Shown here: positions 1 through 6,331 of the stretch, in pieces
Position numbering within the stretch: the first letter of the stretch is position 1
Layout: each line of letters starts with the position of its first letter
NCBI GenBank assembly: GCA_002315455.1
Contig: DCGG01000093.1
Span: 9,918 to 16,464 of the forward strand
DNA from: Lentisphaeria bacterium UBA1784
Lineage (GTDB): Bacteria; Verrucomicrobiota; Lentisphaeria; Victivallales; Victivallaceae
Direction of reading: 5' to 3'
Length of the DNA: 6,547 bases
The notes under the pieces: generated by a model
Database searches by the model: none
What the model saw: only the letters and a program-made list of their open reading frames with translations
Told to the model about the DNA's origin: nothing
Made by a program: the position numbers and the translations under genes

Positions 1-1078
1 AATGGTTGCGCCCGCCGTTCCACGGAGGAGCCACGTCTACCTTGGGTCCGCGGCCGAACTCCCCCGTCCACCAGATGAGGGTGGTATCCAGCAACCCTTT
101 CTCGCTGAGGTCGGTGATGAGGGCGGTGGTGGCCTTGTCCATCTCGGCGGCTTTGGTCTTCATGGTCTCGAAGTGGCGCTTGTGAGAATCCCACCCCTGC
201 GCATTGATGGTGATGTAGGGGACCCCGGCCTCCACCAGCCGCCGGGCCACGAGGAAGGCCTGCCCGAGGTCGGTCTTGCCATAGCGCTCCCGCATCTCGT
301 TGGATTCCAGCGAGAGATCGAACACCTTGGCGGCATCCCCCTCGATGACGTGCCGGGCCTCCCTGCCCGTCCGGTCGAAGTCGGCGAGAACGGGAGAGGC
401 CGGGTCCGCCGCCCGTCCGAAACTGTCCAGTTTGTCAAGAAGTTCAAAGCGGTGTTTCAGTTCTTCGGAGGAGATGTTGCCGGGCGGAACGATGCCGTCC
501 ACCACGAACCGGGCGGCATTGGGCTTTCCGCCGGTGACCAGCGGAGAATATTTTTCGCTCAAGAACCCCACCTCCGAGAAGCGCCCCTTGGGCACCGTCA
601 GGATCACGTAGGGCGGCAGATCTCCTTTGTAATCTTTGGATTTGAACATGGCGATCACCGCGCCGATGGCGGGATAGACCTTGCCGCCGCCGGGGACCCG
701 TCCGGTCTGCATGAGGTAGGTGGCGGTCTCATGACCGTTGTAGGGATGGGTCATGGAGCGAATGATGGAGTATTTGTCCGCGTGCCGGGCCAGCAGCGGA
801 AAGTATTCGCTGATGCTGATCCCCGGAACGTTGGTGGGGATGGCCTTGTGTCCGCCGTTGTACGCTTCGGGGGCATCCGGCTTGGGGTCGAAAGTCTCAA
901 GCTGGCTTGGACCGCCCCAGATCCACACCTCGATGACGCTCTTCGCCCGGGCGGCCGGAGCCTTTCCGGAGGCGCCGGCGGCTCCGGCCTTCTGTCCGAA
1001 GTCGAACCCATACAAACTCCCGGCGGCGCAGAAAAGGCTCAAGGCCGCCATGGTCTTCAAAATTTTCCGTCTGTCCAT
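1..1078 (-). CDS. DUF1501 family exported protein, 3' end cut by the window (359 residues seen)
   Basis: The protein belongs to the DUF1501 family, whose fold is related to the alkaline phosphatase/sulfatase superfamily; its biochemical role is not established. The N-terminus reads MDRRKILKTMAALSLFCAAG, a Tat-type signal (RRKILK at residues 3-8, then a hydrophobic stretch), so export in folded form is likely. Family landmarks are WIWGGPSQ (52-59) with TFDPKP (62-67), IIRSMTHPYNGHETATYLMQTG (split here as 105-113 and 114-126), INAQGWDSHK (291-300), WWTGEFGRGPK (336-346) and WNGGRNH (353-359). The reading frame runs off base 1; family members are usually about 430-480 residues, so roughly 70-120 residues are missing. 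The start at 1078 is set by a strong Shine-Dalgarno 10 bases upstream. It lies 19 bases after the DUF1549/DUF1553 stop, the usual partner order. The family call is firm; the function is unknown. Confidence 0.93.
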   Translation of the reverse strand, partial: MDRRKILKTMAALSLFCAAGSLYGFDFGQKAGAAGASGKAPAARAKSVIEVWIWGGPSQLETFDPKPDAPEAYNGGHKAIPTNVPGISISEYFPLLARHADKYSIIRSMTHPYNGHETATYLMQTGRVPGGGKVYPAIGAVIAMFKSKDYKGDLPPYVILTVPKGRFSEVGFLSEKYSPLVTGGKPNAARFVVDGIVPPGNISSEELKHRFELLDKLDSFGRAADPASPVLADFDRTGREARHVIEGDAAKVFDLSLESNEMRERYGKTDLGQAFLVARRLVEAGVPYITINAQGWDSHKRHFETMKTKAAEMDKATTALITDLSEKGLLDTTLIWWTGEFGRGPKVDVAPPWNGGRNH

Positions 1079-1088
1079 GATCTGTCCG

Positions 1089-1096
1089 CTCCTTCC
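1089..1096 (-). promoter_or_regulatory. Ribosome binding site of the DUF1501 gene
   Basis: On the minus strand GGAAGGAG lies 10 bases before the ATG at 1078. It sits just after the stop codon of the preceding gene, in the 19-base gap. It fixes the DUF1501 start. Confidence 0.75.
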
Positions 1097-1097
1097 T

Positions 1098-2609
1098 TCA
1101 ATGGCGGTGGAGAAATTCTTTGGTGTTCAGGAGGATCCATGCGAGGTCCTGCATGAAGCGGTAACGCTGGCGCACGGGGATCTGGTCCAGTTCCGCCCCG
1201 ATGAGGGAGAGTTCCTGCGGCATCGGCGGCCGGGAGAAGAAGAGCCAGTAGAGCAGAGCCACCCGGGCCGAAACGGGAAGCCGGTTCCAGTTTTCCCGGC
1301 CCGGAGCGTAGTTTCCTTTGCCTTTGCCCATGCCTTTGCCCCGGAAGATGGTCCCCAGCCGGGAGTAGATGTCCCCGGAGTTGAAGAGCTGAAGCCGCTG
1401 TTTCCCGGTGATGGCGTTGTTGCGTTCCGCGAAGGTCCCTGAATCCCGGGCCGGCCGCCCGAAAAGGATCAGAAACGAACTGCTGATGGAGCCGTCGGCG
1501 ATGTTGATGGCCCGCATCTCCCCCGGCAGGAAGGTGAAGGGCTCCGGGATAACGCTCTGGAACTGGCTCCCGGTGCCGGTGATGTCCCGGATGGCATCGT
1601 CGATGAGTTCCGCATCCAGCCGCCGGACGGGATAAGCGGCGAAGCATTTTTCCGCGGCAGCGCACCCGGTCCCGGCGGAACGGTAGGCGGCGGAGAGGCA
1701 AATGGTGCGGACGAGTTGCCGCAAATTGTACTTGGACGCAACGAAATCCCGGGCGAGTTCCGCGAGAAGTTCAGGGTTGACGGCCGGATTGTCCGGGCGG
1801 ATGTCATCTGCCGGTTCCACGATGCCGCTTCCGAAGAGCCATGCCCAGACCCGGTTGACCAACGCGGGCGCGAACCGGGGATCCGCCAAAACGGCGGAGG
1901 CGGCCTTCTCCTCTGCGCCGGGAGCAGTCCAATAGACGACCTCCTCCTTCCACTCCCGGGTGATCTTGAACCGCACCGGTTCGAAGAGCGCGACAAAGGC
2001 CTTCCGCTCCGGCTCGGACCACTTCTCCAGCCGGGAACCGAGGAAAGTGAGGGCCACGGCTCCCGCGATCCCTTCTGGCGTCCGGTTGGCAACGGCGCGG
2101 TAGAAGTTGGCCTCGGCGACCCGAAAGTTGCTGCCCTTGGCGGTCAGAAGCGAACGGACAAAGTCATCGTATGGCCGGTTTTTCCGCAAAAAATGCCGGA
2201 TGCACCGCTGATACCCATAGACCGCGTTGGGCCAGAGATTGATGGGGAACTCCGACTTGACCCGGAGGGCATCGCACCAGTGCATGGTCCAGTAGTCGGC
2301 AAAATCATCGCCGCAGAGGAGGCGGTCCACCAGCTTCGGATACTTTTGCGGGTCCCCGCTGCGGACGTAGGCCCTGGCCTCCTCCGGCTTCGGGAGCCGT
2401 CCCGCCAGATCCAAGTAGAGCCGCCGGACCATGACGCAGTCCGAGGCCTCCTTCGGGACCGGGAGAGAGTGTTTCTCCCAGCCGGCGGCAAGAGTCCGGT
2501 CGATGCCGCTCAGGAGCGGAACGGGGAAATCCTTCCAGTAGACGTTCCCGGCGGCGCACAGCACCGGGACACACAGGAGCGCGGAAACAAGCGCGGAAAA
2601 ACGTTTCAT
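1098..2609 (-). CDS. DUF1549/DUF1553 exported protein, short form without the CxxCH motif
   Basis: This is a 503-residue protein of the DUF1549 plus DUF1553 type, the standard partner of DUF1501 in PVC bacteria; its molecular function is unknown. The N-terminus (MKRFSALVSALLCVPVLCAA) is a Sec signal peptide with probable cleavage near residue 20. DUF1549 covers about 55-215: RRLYLDLAGRLPKPEEA (62-78), YPKLVDRLL (90-98), then a conserved stretch KSEFPINLWPNAV (118-130) and RPYDDFV (145-151). DUF1553 covers about 240-500: DPRFAPALVNRVWAWLFG (243-260), VEPADDIRPDNP (264-275), YPVRRLDAELIDDAI (326-340), FGRPARDSG (383-391). Where many relatives carry CxxCHNHPF, this one goes directly from FLGSRL to EKW (189-197). 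A Gly/Lys-rich stretch (424-432) is unusual. A longer reading frame upstream is ignored because the start at 2609 has a signal peptide directly after it and forms an ATGA overlap with the DAHP synthase stop. Confidence 0.92.
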   Translation of the reverse strand: MKRFSALVSALLCVPVLCAAGNVYWKDFPVPLLSGIDRTLAAGWEKHSLPVPKEASDCVMVRRLYLDLAGRLPKPEEARAYVRSGDPQKYPKLVDRLLCGDDFADYWTMHWCDALRVKSEFPINLWPNAVYGYQRCIRHFLRKNRPYDDFVRSLLTAKGSNFRVAEANFYRAVANRTPEGIAGAVALTFLGSRLEKWSEPERKAFVALFEPVRFKITREWKEEVVYWTAPGAEEKAASAVLADPRFAPALVNRVWAWLFGSGIVEPADDIRPDNPAVNPELLAELARDFVASKYNLRQLVRTICLSAAYRSAGTGCAAAEKCFAAYPVRRLDAELIDDAIRDITGTGSQFQSVIPEPFTFLPGEMRAINIADGSISSSFLILFGRPARDSGTFAERNNAITGKQRLQLFNSGDIYSRLGTIFRGKGMGKGKGNYAPGRENWNRLPVSARVALLYWLFFSRPPMPQELSLIGAELDQIPVRQRYRFMQDLAWILLNTKEFLHRH

Positions 2610-3415
2610 CGGACACCTCGACAATGTTTCAGAAGATGGTCTGTCTGCTCTTTCAATCCGGTCAACTGATCCGGTGTCAACTGCTGACGGCTGTCGCACC
2701 GGGTGCACTCCGGCGAAGGGGAACACTCCAGCATGACCCCGTCCAATCCGGCGGCGGCCGCCGCAAGCGTGAGGGGGGAGACCAGTGCCGCGTCTCCGGC
2801 GGCGTGGCTGGGGTCCGCGATCACCGGCATGGGATAGCGGGACTTCAGCCAAAGAGCGCCTCCGAGATCCAGCGTGAACCGGGTCACCTCCGTCACCGTG
2901 CGGATGCCCCGCTCGCAGAGCAGGATCTCCCGGCAGCCGGAGGCGGCGAGATACTCCGCCGCGTTAAGGTACTCCTCCATGGTGACGGCGAAACCGCGCT
3001 TCAGCAGGACCGGTCTGCCGTACCGCCCTGCCAGTTTCAGCAGGGCGTAGTTGAGACAGTTCCGGGAGCCGATCTGCAGGATGTCCGCCACCGGCAGAAG
3101 CGCCTGAAGCGAGGATTCATCCACCACCTCGGAGATGAAGGCGAGGCCGTACTTCTTTTTCGCTTCCGCAACCAGCGCGATCCCCTCGCACTGCAGTCCC
3201 TGAAAGGAATAGACGCTGGTCCGGGGCTTGAAAAGACCGCCCCGCAGAACGCCGATGCCGCAGCGCTTCATGGTTTCGGCGCTGGCCTCCAGTTGCGGGC
3301 GGGATTCCACGGCGCAGGGGCCGGCGATCCAGCCGAACGCTCCGTCGCCGAAGACGGTGCCGTTCACCGTGATGCGGGAGGCGCATTTTTCCAAAAGGGG
3401 CATTCTGTCCATCAT
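2606..3415 (-). CDS. aroF: 3-deoxy-7-phosphoheptulonate (DAHP) synthase, class I-beta, core domain only
   Basis: The enzyme condenses phosphoenolpyruvate and erythrose 4-phosphate to DAHP, the first step of the shikimate pathway, in the cytoplasm. The 269 residues are a complete (beta/alpha)8 barrel of the AroF/AroG I-beta type: IAGPCAVES (30-38), VLRGGLFKPRTSVYSFQGL (56-74), ISEVVD (94-99), LQIGSRN (113-119), PVLLKRG (135-141), ILLCERGIRT (164-173), VIADPSHAAG (198-207). The expected metal ligands are present: Cys34, His204, Glu230 and Asp241. There is no N-terminal ACT/ferredoxin-like domain and no chorismate mutase fusion, so the usual allosteric modules are absent. Deviations from the common pattern are Phe180 where relatives usually have Asn (TRNTLD) and ECSP (230-233) instead of EVHP. 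The start at 3415 is chosen over a frame extending to 3538 because of an excellent Shine-Dalgarno and an ATGA overlap with the upstream stop. A related aldolase specificity cannot be excluded. Confidence 0.88.
   Translation of the reverse strand: MMDRMPLLEKCASRITVNGTVFGDGAFGWIAGPCAVESRPQLEASAETMKRCGIGVLRGGLFKPRTSVYSFQGLQCEGIALVAEAKKKYGLAFISEVVDESSLQALLPVADILQIGSRNCLNYALLKLAGRYGRPVLLKRGFAVTMEEYLNAAEYLAASGCREILLCERGIRTVTEVTRFTLDLGGALWLKSRYPMPVIADPSHAAGDAALVSPLTLAAAAAGLDGVMLECSPSPECTRCDSRQQLTPDQLTGLKEQTDHLLKHCRGVR
2614..2619 (-). promoter_or_regulatory. Ribosome binding site of the DUF1549/DUF1553 gene
   Basis: GAGGTG lies four bases before the ATG at 2609, inside the last codons of the DAHP synthase gene. 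The spacing is rather short, so initiation probably relies partly on ribosomes terminating at the overlapping TGA. Confidence 0.5.
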
Positions 3416-4503
3416 GCGAACTCCTTGAATCCCGGGTCTCCGGCGGCGTTGACGGCGATGCCGTCCATCTCCACCAGCCAACCCGGACGGCAGACGGAAC
3501 CGCGGACGATGATCCGGGCAGTCTTCGGCGAGAGCCACGAATCCAGCACCTCGGTCACAACTCCGCGGTCCGCGGGGTCCCGCAGATAGATCACCGCCTG
3601 CTTCAGATCGTCCAGCGTACCGCCGCCCTCCGTCAGCAGGGCCTCGGCGTTCTCCAGAAGCCGCTGGGTCTGCCGCGCCACGTCGCCGGGGAAGAGGATG
3701 GTCCCGTTCCGGTCGATGCTGGCGGTGCCGGAGAGGTAGTAGTGGGAACGGTCACCGTAGCAGATCCGCGTAGCACGTTCGAAAGTCACGCCGTAGTAGT
3801 GGGTGGGGGAGAGATGGTCCAGCGCCTCAAGGTACTGGATCTGCTCCGGCTTATGTCCGAAGAGCGCAAAAGAGTCCATGCGGACCAGCCGGTGGAAGGG
3901 GTCGGATTGGCCTTCGATGCCGGTGCTGGCGACATAGTGGGTCTGCTCGGTGAGGCCCAGCGCCCGGAAACGTTCCCGGCGGGAAGTGACCAGTCCCGCG
4001 TAGTTGTTGTCGATATCCCGGCAGTAGAGCCACGTGCGCTGGAGGTTCTCCGGGATGGAGCCGCCCTCCTGCGCCAGCAACTTCTCCGCGAACGCGAACT
4101 CCTCACCGGTCTGGGCGGCGCTTCCCGCCGACTTCAGCTCAGGAGCGCAAAAGTAGAGCTGGCGGTAGTTTTTCAGGGAAAGTTTCCGGCAACTCTCCTG
4201 CACCGAGAGAGGAGTCCCGGCGGGCAGATGCCACGCTTCCAGCGCTATCCGGGCGCCGTTGGCGGGGGCCTGCCCCACCACGGGGACGAACTCCCCCACG
4301 CACTCCCGGAGGATGGCCGCCTGATTGGCGACGTCGCTCACGTGAAACCGCAACCAAACACAGACGGAATCCCCGGCCTGCCGTGCGTAACGCTCCAGAA
4401 GACCCTCCAGTTCGCTCCGGAAATCCGCGCCGGGGCGGGAGGTCATGGCGAAGTAGGTCTCCGCCATTCCCGAAGCAGAAACAAACGTACTTTTCTCCGT
4501 CAT
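3412..4503 (-). CDS. Two-domain RidA-fold protein, probable chorismatase-like (FkbO/Hyg5/XanB2 type)
   Basis: The 363-residue protein looks like two RidA/YjgF-type domains in tandem. The N-terminal one (about 1-120) is degenerate but keeps RFHVSDVANQAAILRE (52-67) and GQAPANGARIALEAW (77-91). The C-terminal one is clearer: YLSGTASIDRNG (256-267), PGDVARQ (272-278), LENAEALL (283-290), DLKQAVIYLRDPAD (299-312) and WLVEMDGIA (342-350). The linker carries RTWLYCRDIDNNYAG (156-170) and ASTGIEG (192-198), patterns I associate with chorismatases and related antibiotic-cluster proteins. Chorismatases of this type convert chorismate to 3- or 4-hydroxybenzoate or to a cyclohexadiene diol plus pyruvate. 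Glu345 occupies the position of the conserved C-terminal glutamate implicated in their chemistry. The coupled DAHP synthase gene supports a chorismate link. The exact reaction is not readable from sequence, and an enamine/imine deaminase-like or binding role remains possible. The start gives an ATGA overlap with the upstream gene. Confidence 0.65.
   Translation of the reverse strand: MTEKSTFVSASGMAETYFAMTSRPGADFRSELEGLLERYARQAGDSVCVWLRFHVSDVANQAAILRECVGEFVPVVGQAPANGARIALEAWHLPAGTPLSVQESCRKLSLKNYRQLYFCAPELKSAGSAAQTGEEFAFAEKLLAQEGGSIPENLQRTWLYCRDIDNNYAGLVTSRRERFRALGLTEQTHYVASTGIEGQSDPFHRLVRMDSFALFGHKPEQIQYLEALDHLSPTHYYGVTFERATRICYGDRSHYYLSGTASIDRNGTILFPGDVARQTQRLLENAEALLTEGGGTLDDLKQAVIYLRDPADRGVVTEVLDSWLSPKTARIIVRGSVCRPGWLVEMDGIAVNAAGDPGFKEFA
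3421..3426 (-). promoter_or_regulatory. Ribosome binding site of the DAHP synthase gene
   Basis: AAGGAG lies five bases before the ATG at 3415. It selects this start over the in-frame ATG at 3538, which would add 41 arginine-rich residues unlike any DAHP synthase. A second ATG at 3412 follows directly in frame (Met-Met). Confidence 0.75.
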
Positions 4504-5168
4504 TTTCCGGCGGCCTCCGGGGAAACGGCCGGATCAGCGGCCGCCTTCGCCTTGGGGGTTGCGCCGGTTTTGGCGTCCGCTTCGTTCATCCGGGGAGCGG
4601 AACCGTCTTTCTCCTTGCGGGCCCTTTTGCGGGGGGGAGTGAGCAGACGCTCCATGCGTTTGTCGATCAGCTTCTCGGCTTCGGTGATCCGCTTCTGATA
4701 ACCGGCACGGACCTCCTTCAGCCGCAATTCCTGCCGTTTCAGCTGGATCTCGATCTCACGGGAGGTCTCGTCGAACTCCTCCTGTACGAGCTTCCGCAGG
4801 TCGGCAGTGAGTTTCGCCTTCTCCTCTTGGTCCCGGCTGGCGCGGACGGCGGCGGCGCTTTTTCGGATGGCAGTTGCGCGGGCGGCCTTCCGCTGTTTTC
4901 GGGCATCCATGCGGACGGCGATGAAATTCCGGGCGGCTTCGGGATCGGACGCGGCGAGGGTCTTCAGTTCCTTCTGCTCCGCCTCGGGCAGGGAGAAGAG
5001 CATGGTGTCAACCGCACCGGGAGCGTAGGGCTGATCCTTCAAGAGTTCCTGGAGTTGTCCGGGCGGCAGGATTGACCATGACGACGCATTTTTTTTGTTG
5101 CGGGGTCCGGCGGCCGCCAACAGCGGCAGAAGCAACGCTGCACAAACAAGAATCCGGAATACTTTCAT
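4500..5168 (-). CDS. Exported coiled-coil protein, possibly a CpxP-like envelope sensor
   Basis: I do not recognise a named family with certainty. The 222-residue product starts with a clear signal peptide (MKVFRILVCAALLLPLLAAA, likely cut after residue 20), so it is exported. Residues 58-87 (including SLPEAEQKELKTLAASDPEA, 59-78) resemble the 'L-x-E-E-x-x-E-L' helices of CpxP/ZraP-like periplasmic proteins. Residues about 113-175 are strongly charged and helical, a probable coiled coil. The tail (178-222) is Lys/Ala/Pro-rich and probably disordered. The start at 5168 is preferred to an in-frame ATG at 5204 because it has a strong Shine-Dalgarno and puts the signal peptide at the N-terminus. 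It follows the anti-sigma gene by 48 bases and overlaps the next gene by ATGA. Its position suggests (inference) an accessory of the sigma/anti-sigma pair or a periplasmic partner of the exported DUF proteins. Confidence 0.8.
   Translation of the reverse strand: MKVFRILVCAALLLPLLAAAGPRNKKNASSWSILPPGQLQELLKDQPYAPGAVDTMLFSLPEAEQKELKTLAASDPEAARNFIAVRMDARKQRKAARATAIRKSAAAVRASRDQEEKAKLTADLRKLVQEEFDETSREIEIQLKRQELRLKEVRAGYQKRITEAEKLIDKRMERLLTPPRKRARKEKDGSAPRMNEADAKTGATPKAKAAADPAVSPEAAGK
4514..4518 (-). promoter_or_regulatory. Ribosome binding site of the RidA/chorismatase-like gene
   Basis: GGAGG lies ten bases before the ATG at 4503, within the last codons of the upstream coiled-coil gene. It supports the full-length start over the internal ATG for Met13. 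Confidence 0.55.
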
Positions 5169-5174
5169 CGTTAT

Positions 5175-5183
5175 CCCCTCCCC
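5175..5183 (-). promoter_or_regulatory. Ribosome binding site of the exported coiled-coil gene
   Basis: GGGGAGGGG lies six bases before the ATG at 5168. It decides for this start over the ATG at 5204, which has only a poorly spaced CAGG before it. Confidence 0.7.
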
Positions 5184-5216
5184 AATGCGGTTTTCTGTTT
5201 CCATCCTGAAAAAAAC

Positions 5217-5657
5217 TTACACGTGGTCCTCAAGGTCTTCTACGCCGAGCCTCTGCTGGGTTGCGGAAAGCTCCTGCCCGATCTCGGAGAGTGCCCGTTC
5301 CAGTCCGGCACCGCTCCACACCGGCTCGGACTTGAATCCGGCGGAAGGCGTTCCGTCCGGGGCCGGGCGAAAGAAAAACACCCCGGACCCGATGCAGAGG
5401 CAGGCCGCCGCCACCGCCGCACCGCTCCAGAGGACGACCCGGGAGAGGCGGCACCGCGGCTTGACTTTACGGTATGCGGCGAGAGTCCGGGCCTCCAGCG
5501 CGGGAGGCAAAGCGAGTGCTTCCGAATCGTTCCCGGAGAGTTGGGCAAGCATCTCCCGGCGGCACGCCGGACAGACGCGGCAGTGATCCAGCACCTCCCG
5601 GCTCCAACCGGCGGAAGGCGCGTTCAGTTGACGGCAAATCGTTTCACATCGTTTCAT
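5217..5657 (-). CDS. Zinc-binding (ZAS-type) single-pass anti-sigma factor
   Basis: The 146-residue protein has the architecture of a membrane-bound ECF anti-sigma factor. The cytoplasmic N-terminus (1-72) carries HCRVCPAC (25-32), giving His25-x3-Cys29-x2-Cys32, the zinc-binding anti-sigma signature. Further cysteines occur at 4, 8 and 26. A single hydrophobic segment spans about 73-96 (VVLWSGAAVAAACLCIGSGV within it). About 50 residues follow outside the membrane, ending in a short amphipathic helix (118-140). It is expected to hold the neighbouring sigma factor inactive until an envelope signal acts. The start at 5657 is supported by GGAGG nine bases upstream, which overrules a much longer open frame reaching 6113. 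It follows the sigma gene by 59 bases instead of overlapping it. The extracytoplasmic part is very small, so signal sensing may need another protein, for example the exported product encoded next. Confidence 0.87.
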   Translation of the reverse strand: MKRCETICRQLNAPSAGWSREVLDHCRVCPACRREMLAQLSGNDSEALALPPALEARTLAAYRKVKPRCRLSRVVLWSGAAVAAACLCIGSGVFFFRPAPDGTPSAGFKSEPVWSGAGLERALSEIGQELSATQQRLGVEDLEDHV

Positions 5658-5666
5658 TTGAACTAT

Positions 5667-5671
5667 CCTCC
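5667..5671 (-). promoter_or_regulatory. Ribosome binding site of the anti-sigma gene
   Basis: GGAGG lies nine bases before the ATG at 5657 in the 59-base sigma/anti-sigma gap. It fixes the start and excludes the long upstream extension that would run inside the sigma gene. Confidence 0.7.
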
Positions 5672-5716
5672 GTATTCCACGGCAAATCCGATCGTTTCCC
5701 TGTTTCTCCGGCTTCC

Positions 5717-6265
5717 TCACCGATCCTTCGTCTCCTTCCGCAGAATGCCACAAAGCCGCTTCATGGCGTAGCGCATCCGCTGGACGGCGGTGTTGACCGG
5801 GCAGTTCTGCACTCCGGCGATGACCCGGAAGGAGAGTTGTCTGCGCCGCATCTGAAACACCGCCCGCTGTTCGGGGGAGAGTTGTTCCAGCGCCCGGTCC
5901 AGTTGCAGAAGGAGTTCCCCCTCCTGCTCCGGAAGCCACGGATCGTACTCCTGACCGGCGGCCCCGTCCTGTTCCTCCAACTGCGGCACCTCCTGAAGGC
6001 GCTTCCTGCGACGCAGAAGGTCCAGCGCGAGATTCCGGCCGATCCGGAAGATCCACGCCTGAAACTTTCCATCGTCCCGGTAGGAATCCAGTTTCCGGCA
6101 GACCCGCACCCAAGTCTTCTGAAAGACGTCCTCCGCGTCCGCCTCGGAAAGCATCCCGCGCAGGTATCCGAAAAGTGGCAGACGGTAGCGCCGGAAGAGT
6201 TCCCCGAAGGCCTCCTCCGCTCCCGCCAGATAGGCGCGGATCAGATCAATGTCATCCGTTTCCAT
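5717..6265 (-). CDS. ECF-type RNA polymerase sigma factor
   Basis: The 182-residue product directs RNA polymerase to a specific promoter set and is probably restrained by the adjacent anti-sigma factor. Sigma region 2 covers about 8-90: AFGELFRRYRLPLFGYL (19-35), the core-binding stretch DAEDVFQKTWVRV (43-55), and GKFQAWIFRIGRNLALDLLRRRKR (66-89; DNA melting and -10 recognition). After a short acidic linker, region 4 covers about 123-172: LSPEQRAVFQMRR (129-141), LSFRVIAGVQNCPVNTAV (144-161) and an arginine-rich recognition helix. There is no sigma-1 or sigma-3 domain, as expected for ECF. An in-frame ATG at 6319 would add 18 residues (MPERLRYPDRKSKNDPAP); I prefer 6265 because METDDIDLIRAY is where ECF proteins normally begin. 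Neither start has a good Shine-Dalgarno. It heads the putative operon and may autoregulate through the candidate promoter upstream. Confidence 0.93.
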   Translation of the reverse strand: METDDIDLIRAYLAGAEEAFGELFRRYRLPLFGYLRGMLSEADAEDVFQKTWVRVCRKLDSYRDDGKFQAWIFRIGRNLALDLLRRRKRLQEVPQLEEQDGAAGQEYDPWLPEQEGELLLQLDRALEQLSPEQRAVFQMRRRQLSFRVIAGVQNCPVNTAVQRMRYAMKRLCGILRKETKDR

Positions 6266-6331
6266 GGGTGCCGGATCATTCTTGCTTTTTCGATCAGGAT
6301 AACGCAGGCGCTCCGGCATTTGTGATACCGG

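Noticed and set aside
2..1156. 384-residue plus-strand reading frame
   Set aside because: It is exactly antisense to the DUF1501 gene, has no recognisable domain and is low-complexity Gly/Pro/His-rich, as expected from reading GC-rich coding DNA backwards.
1716..2669. 317-residue plus-strand reading frame
   Set aside because: Antisense to the DUF1549/DUF1553 gene, whose minus-strand translation has clear family motifs; no ribosome binding site or domain seen for the plus-strand product.
2607..2670. Lipoprotein signal in the DUF1549/DUF1553 protein (cysteine at residue 18)
   Set aside because: The residues before the cysteine (PVL) do not fit a lipobox; an ordinary Sec signal peptide cut near residue 20 fits better.
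2624..3589. 321-residue plus-strand reading frame
   Set aside because: Antisense to the DAHP synthase gene and part of its upstream neighbour; the translation resembles no family.
3742..4698. 318-residue plus-strand reading frame
   Set aside because: Shadow of the RidA/chorismatase-like and coiled-coil genes; no start signal or recognisable domain.
5211..5235. Possible attenuator: CACGTG followed by a run of seven T after the anti-sigma stop
   Set aside because: The palindrome has no loop and only very weak extra pairing, so a stable terminator hairpin is not supported; the close downstream gene with a strong ribosome binding site argues for readthrough.
5658..6113. Upstream extension of the anti-sigma reading frame to 298 residues
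   Set aside because: The extension runs out of frame through the sigma gene with arginine/glycine-rich nonsense, and the start at 5657 has a good ribosome binding site.
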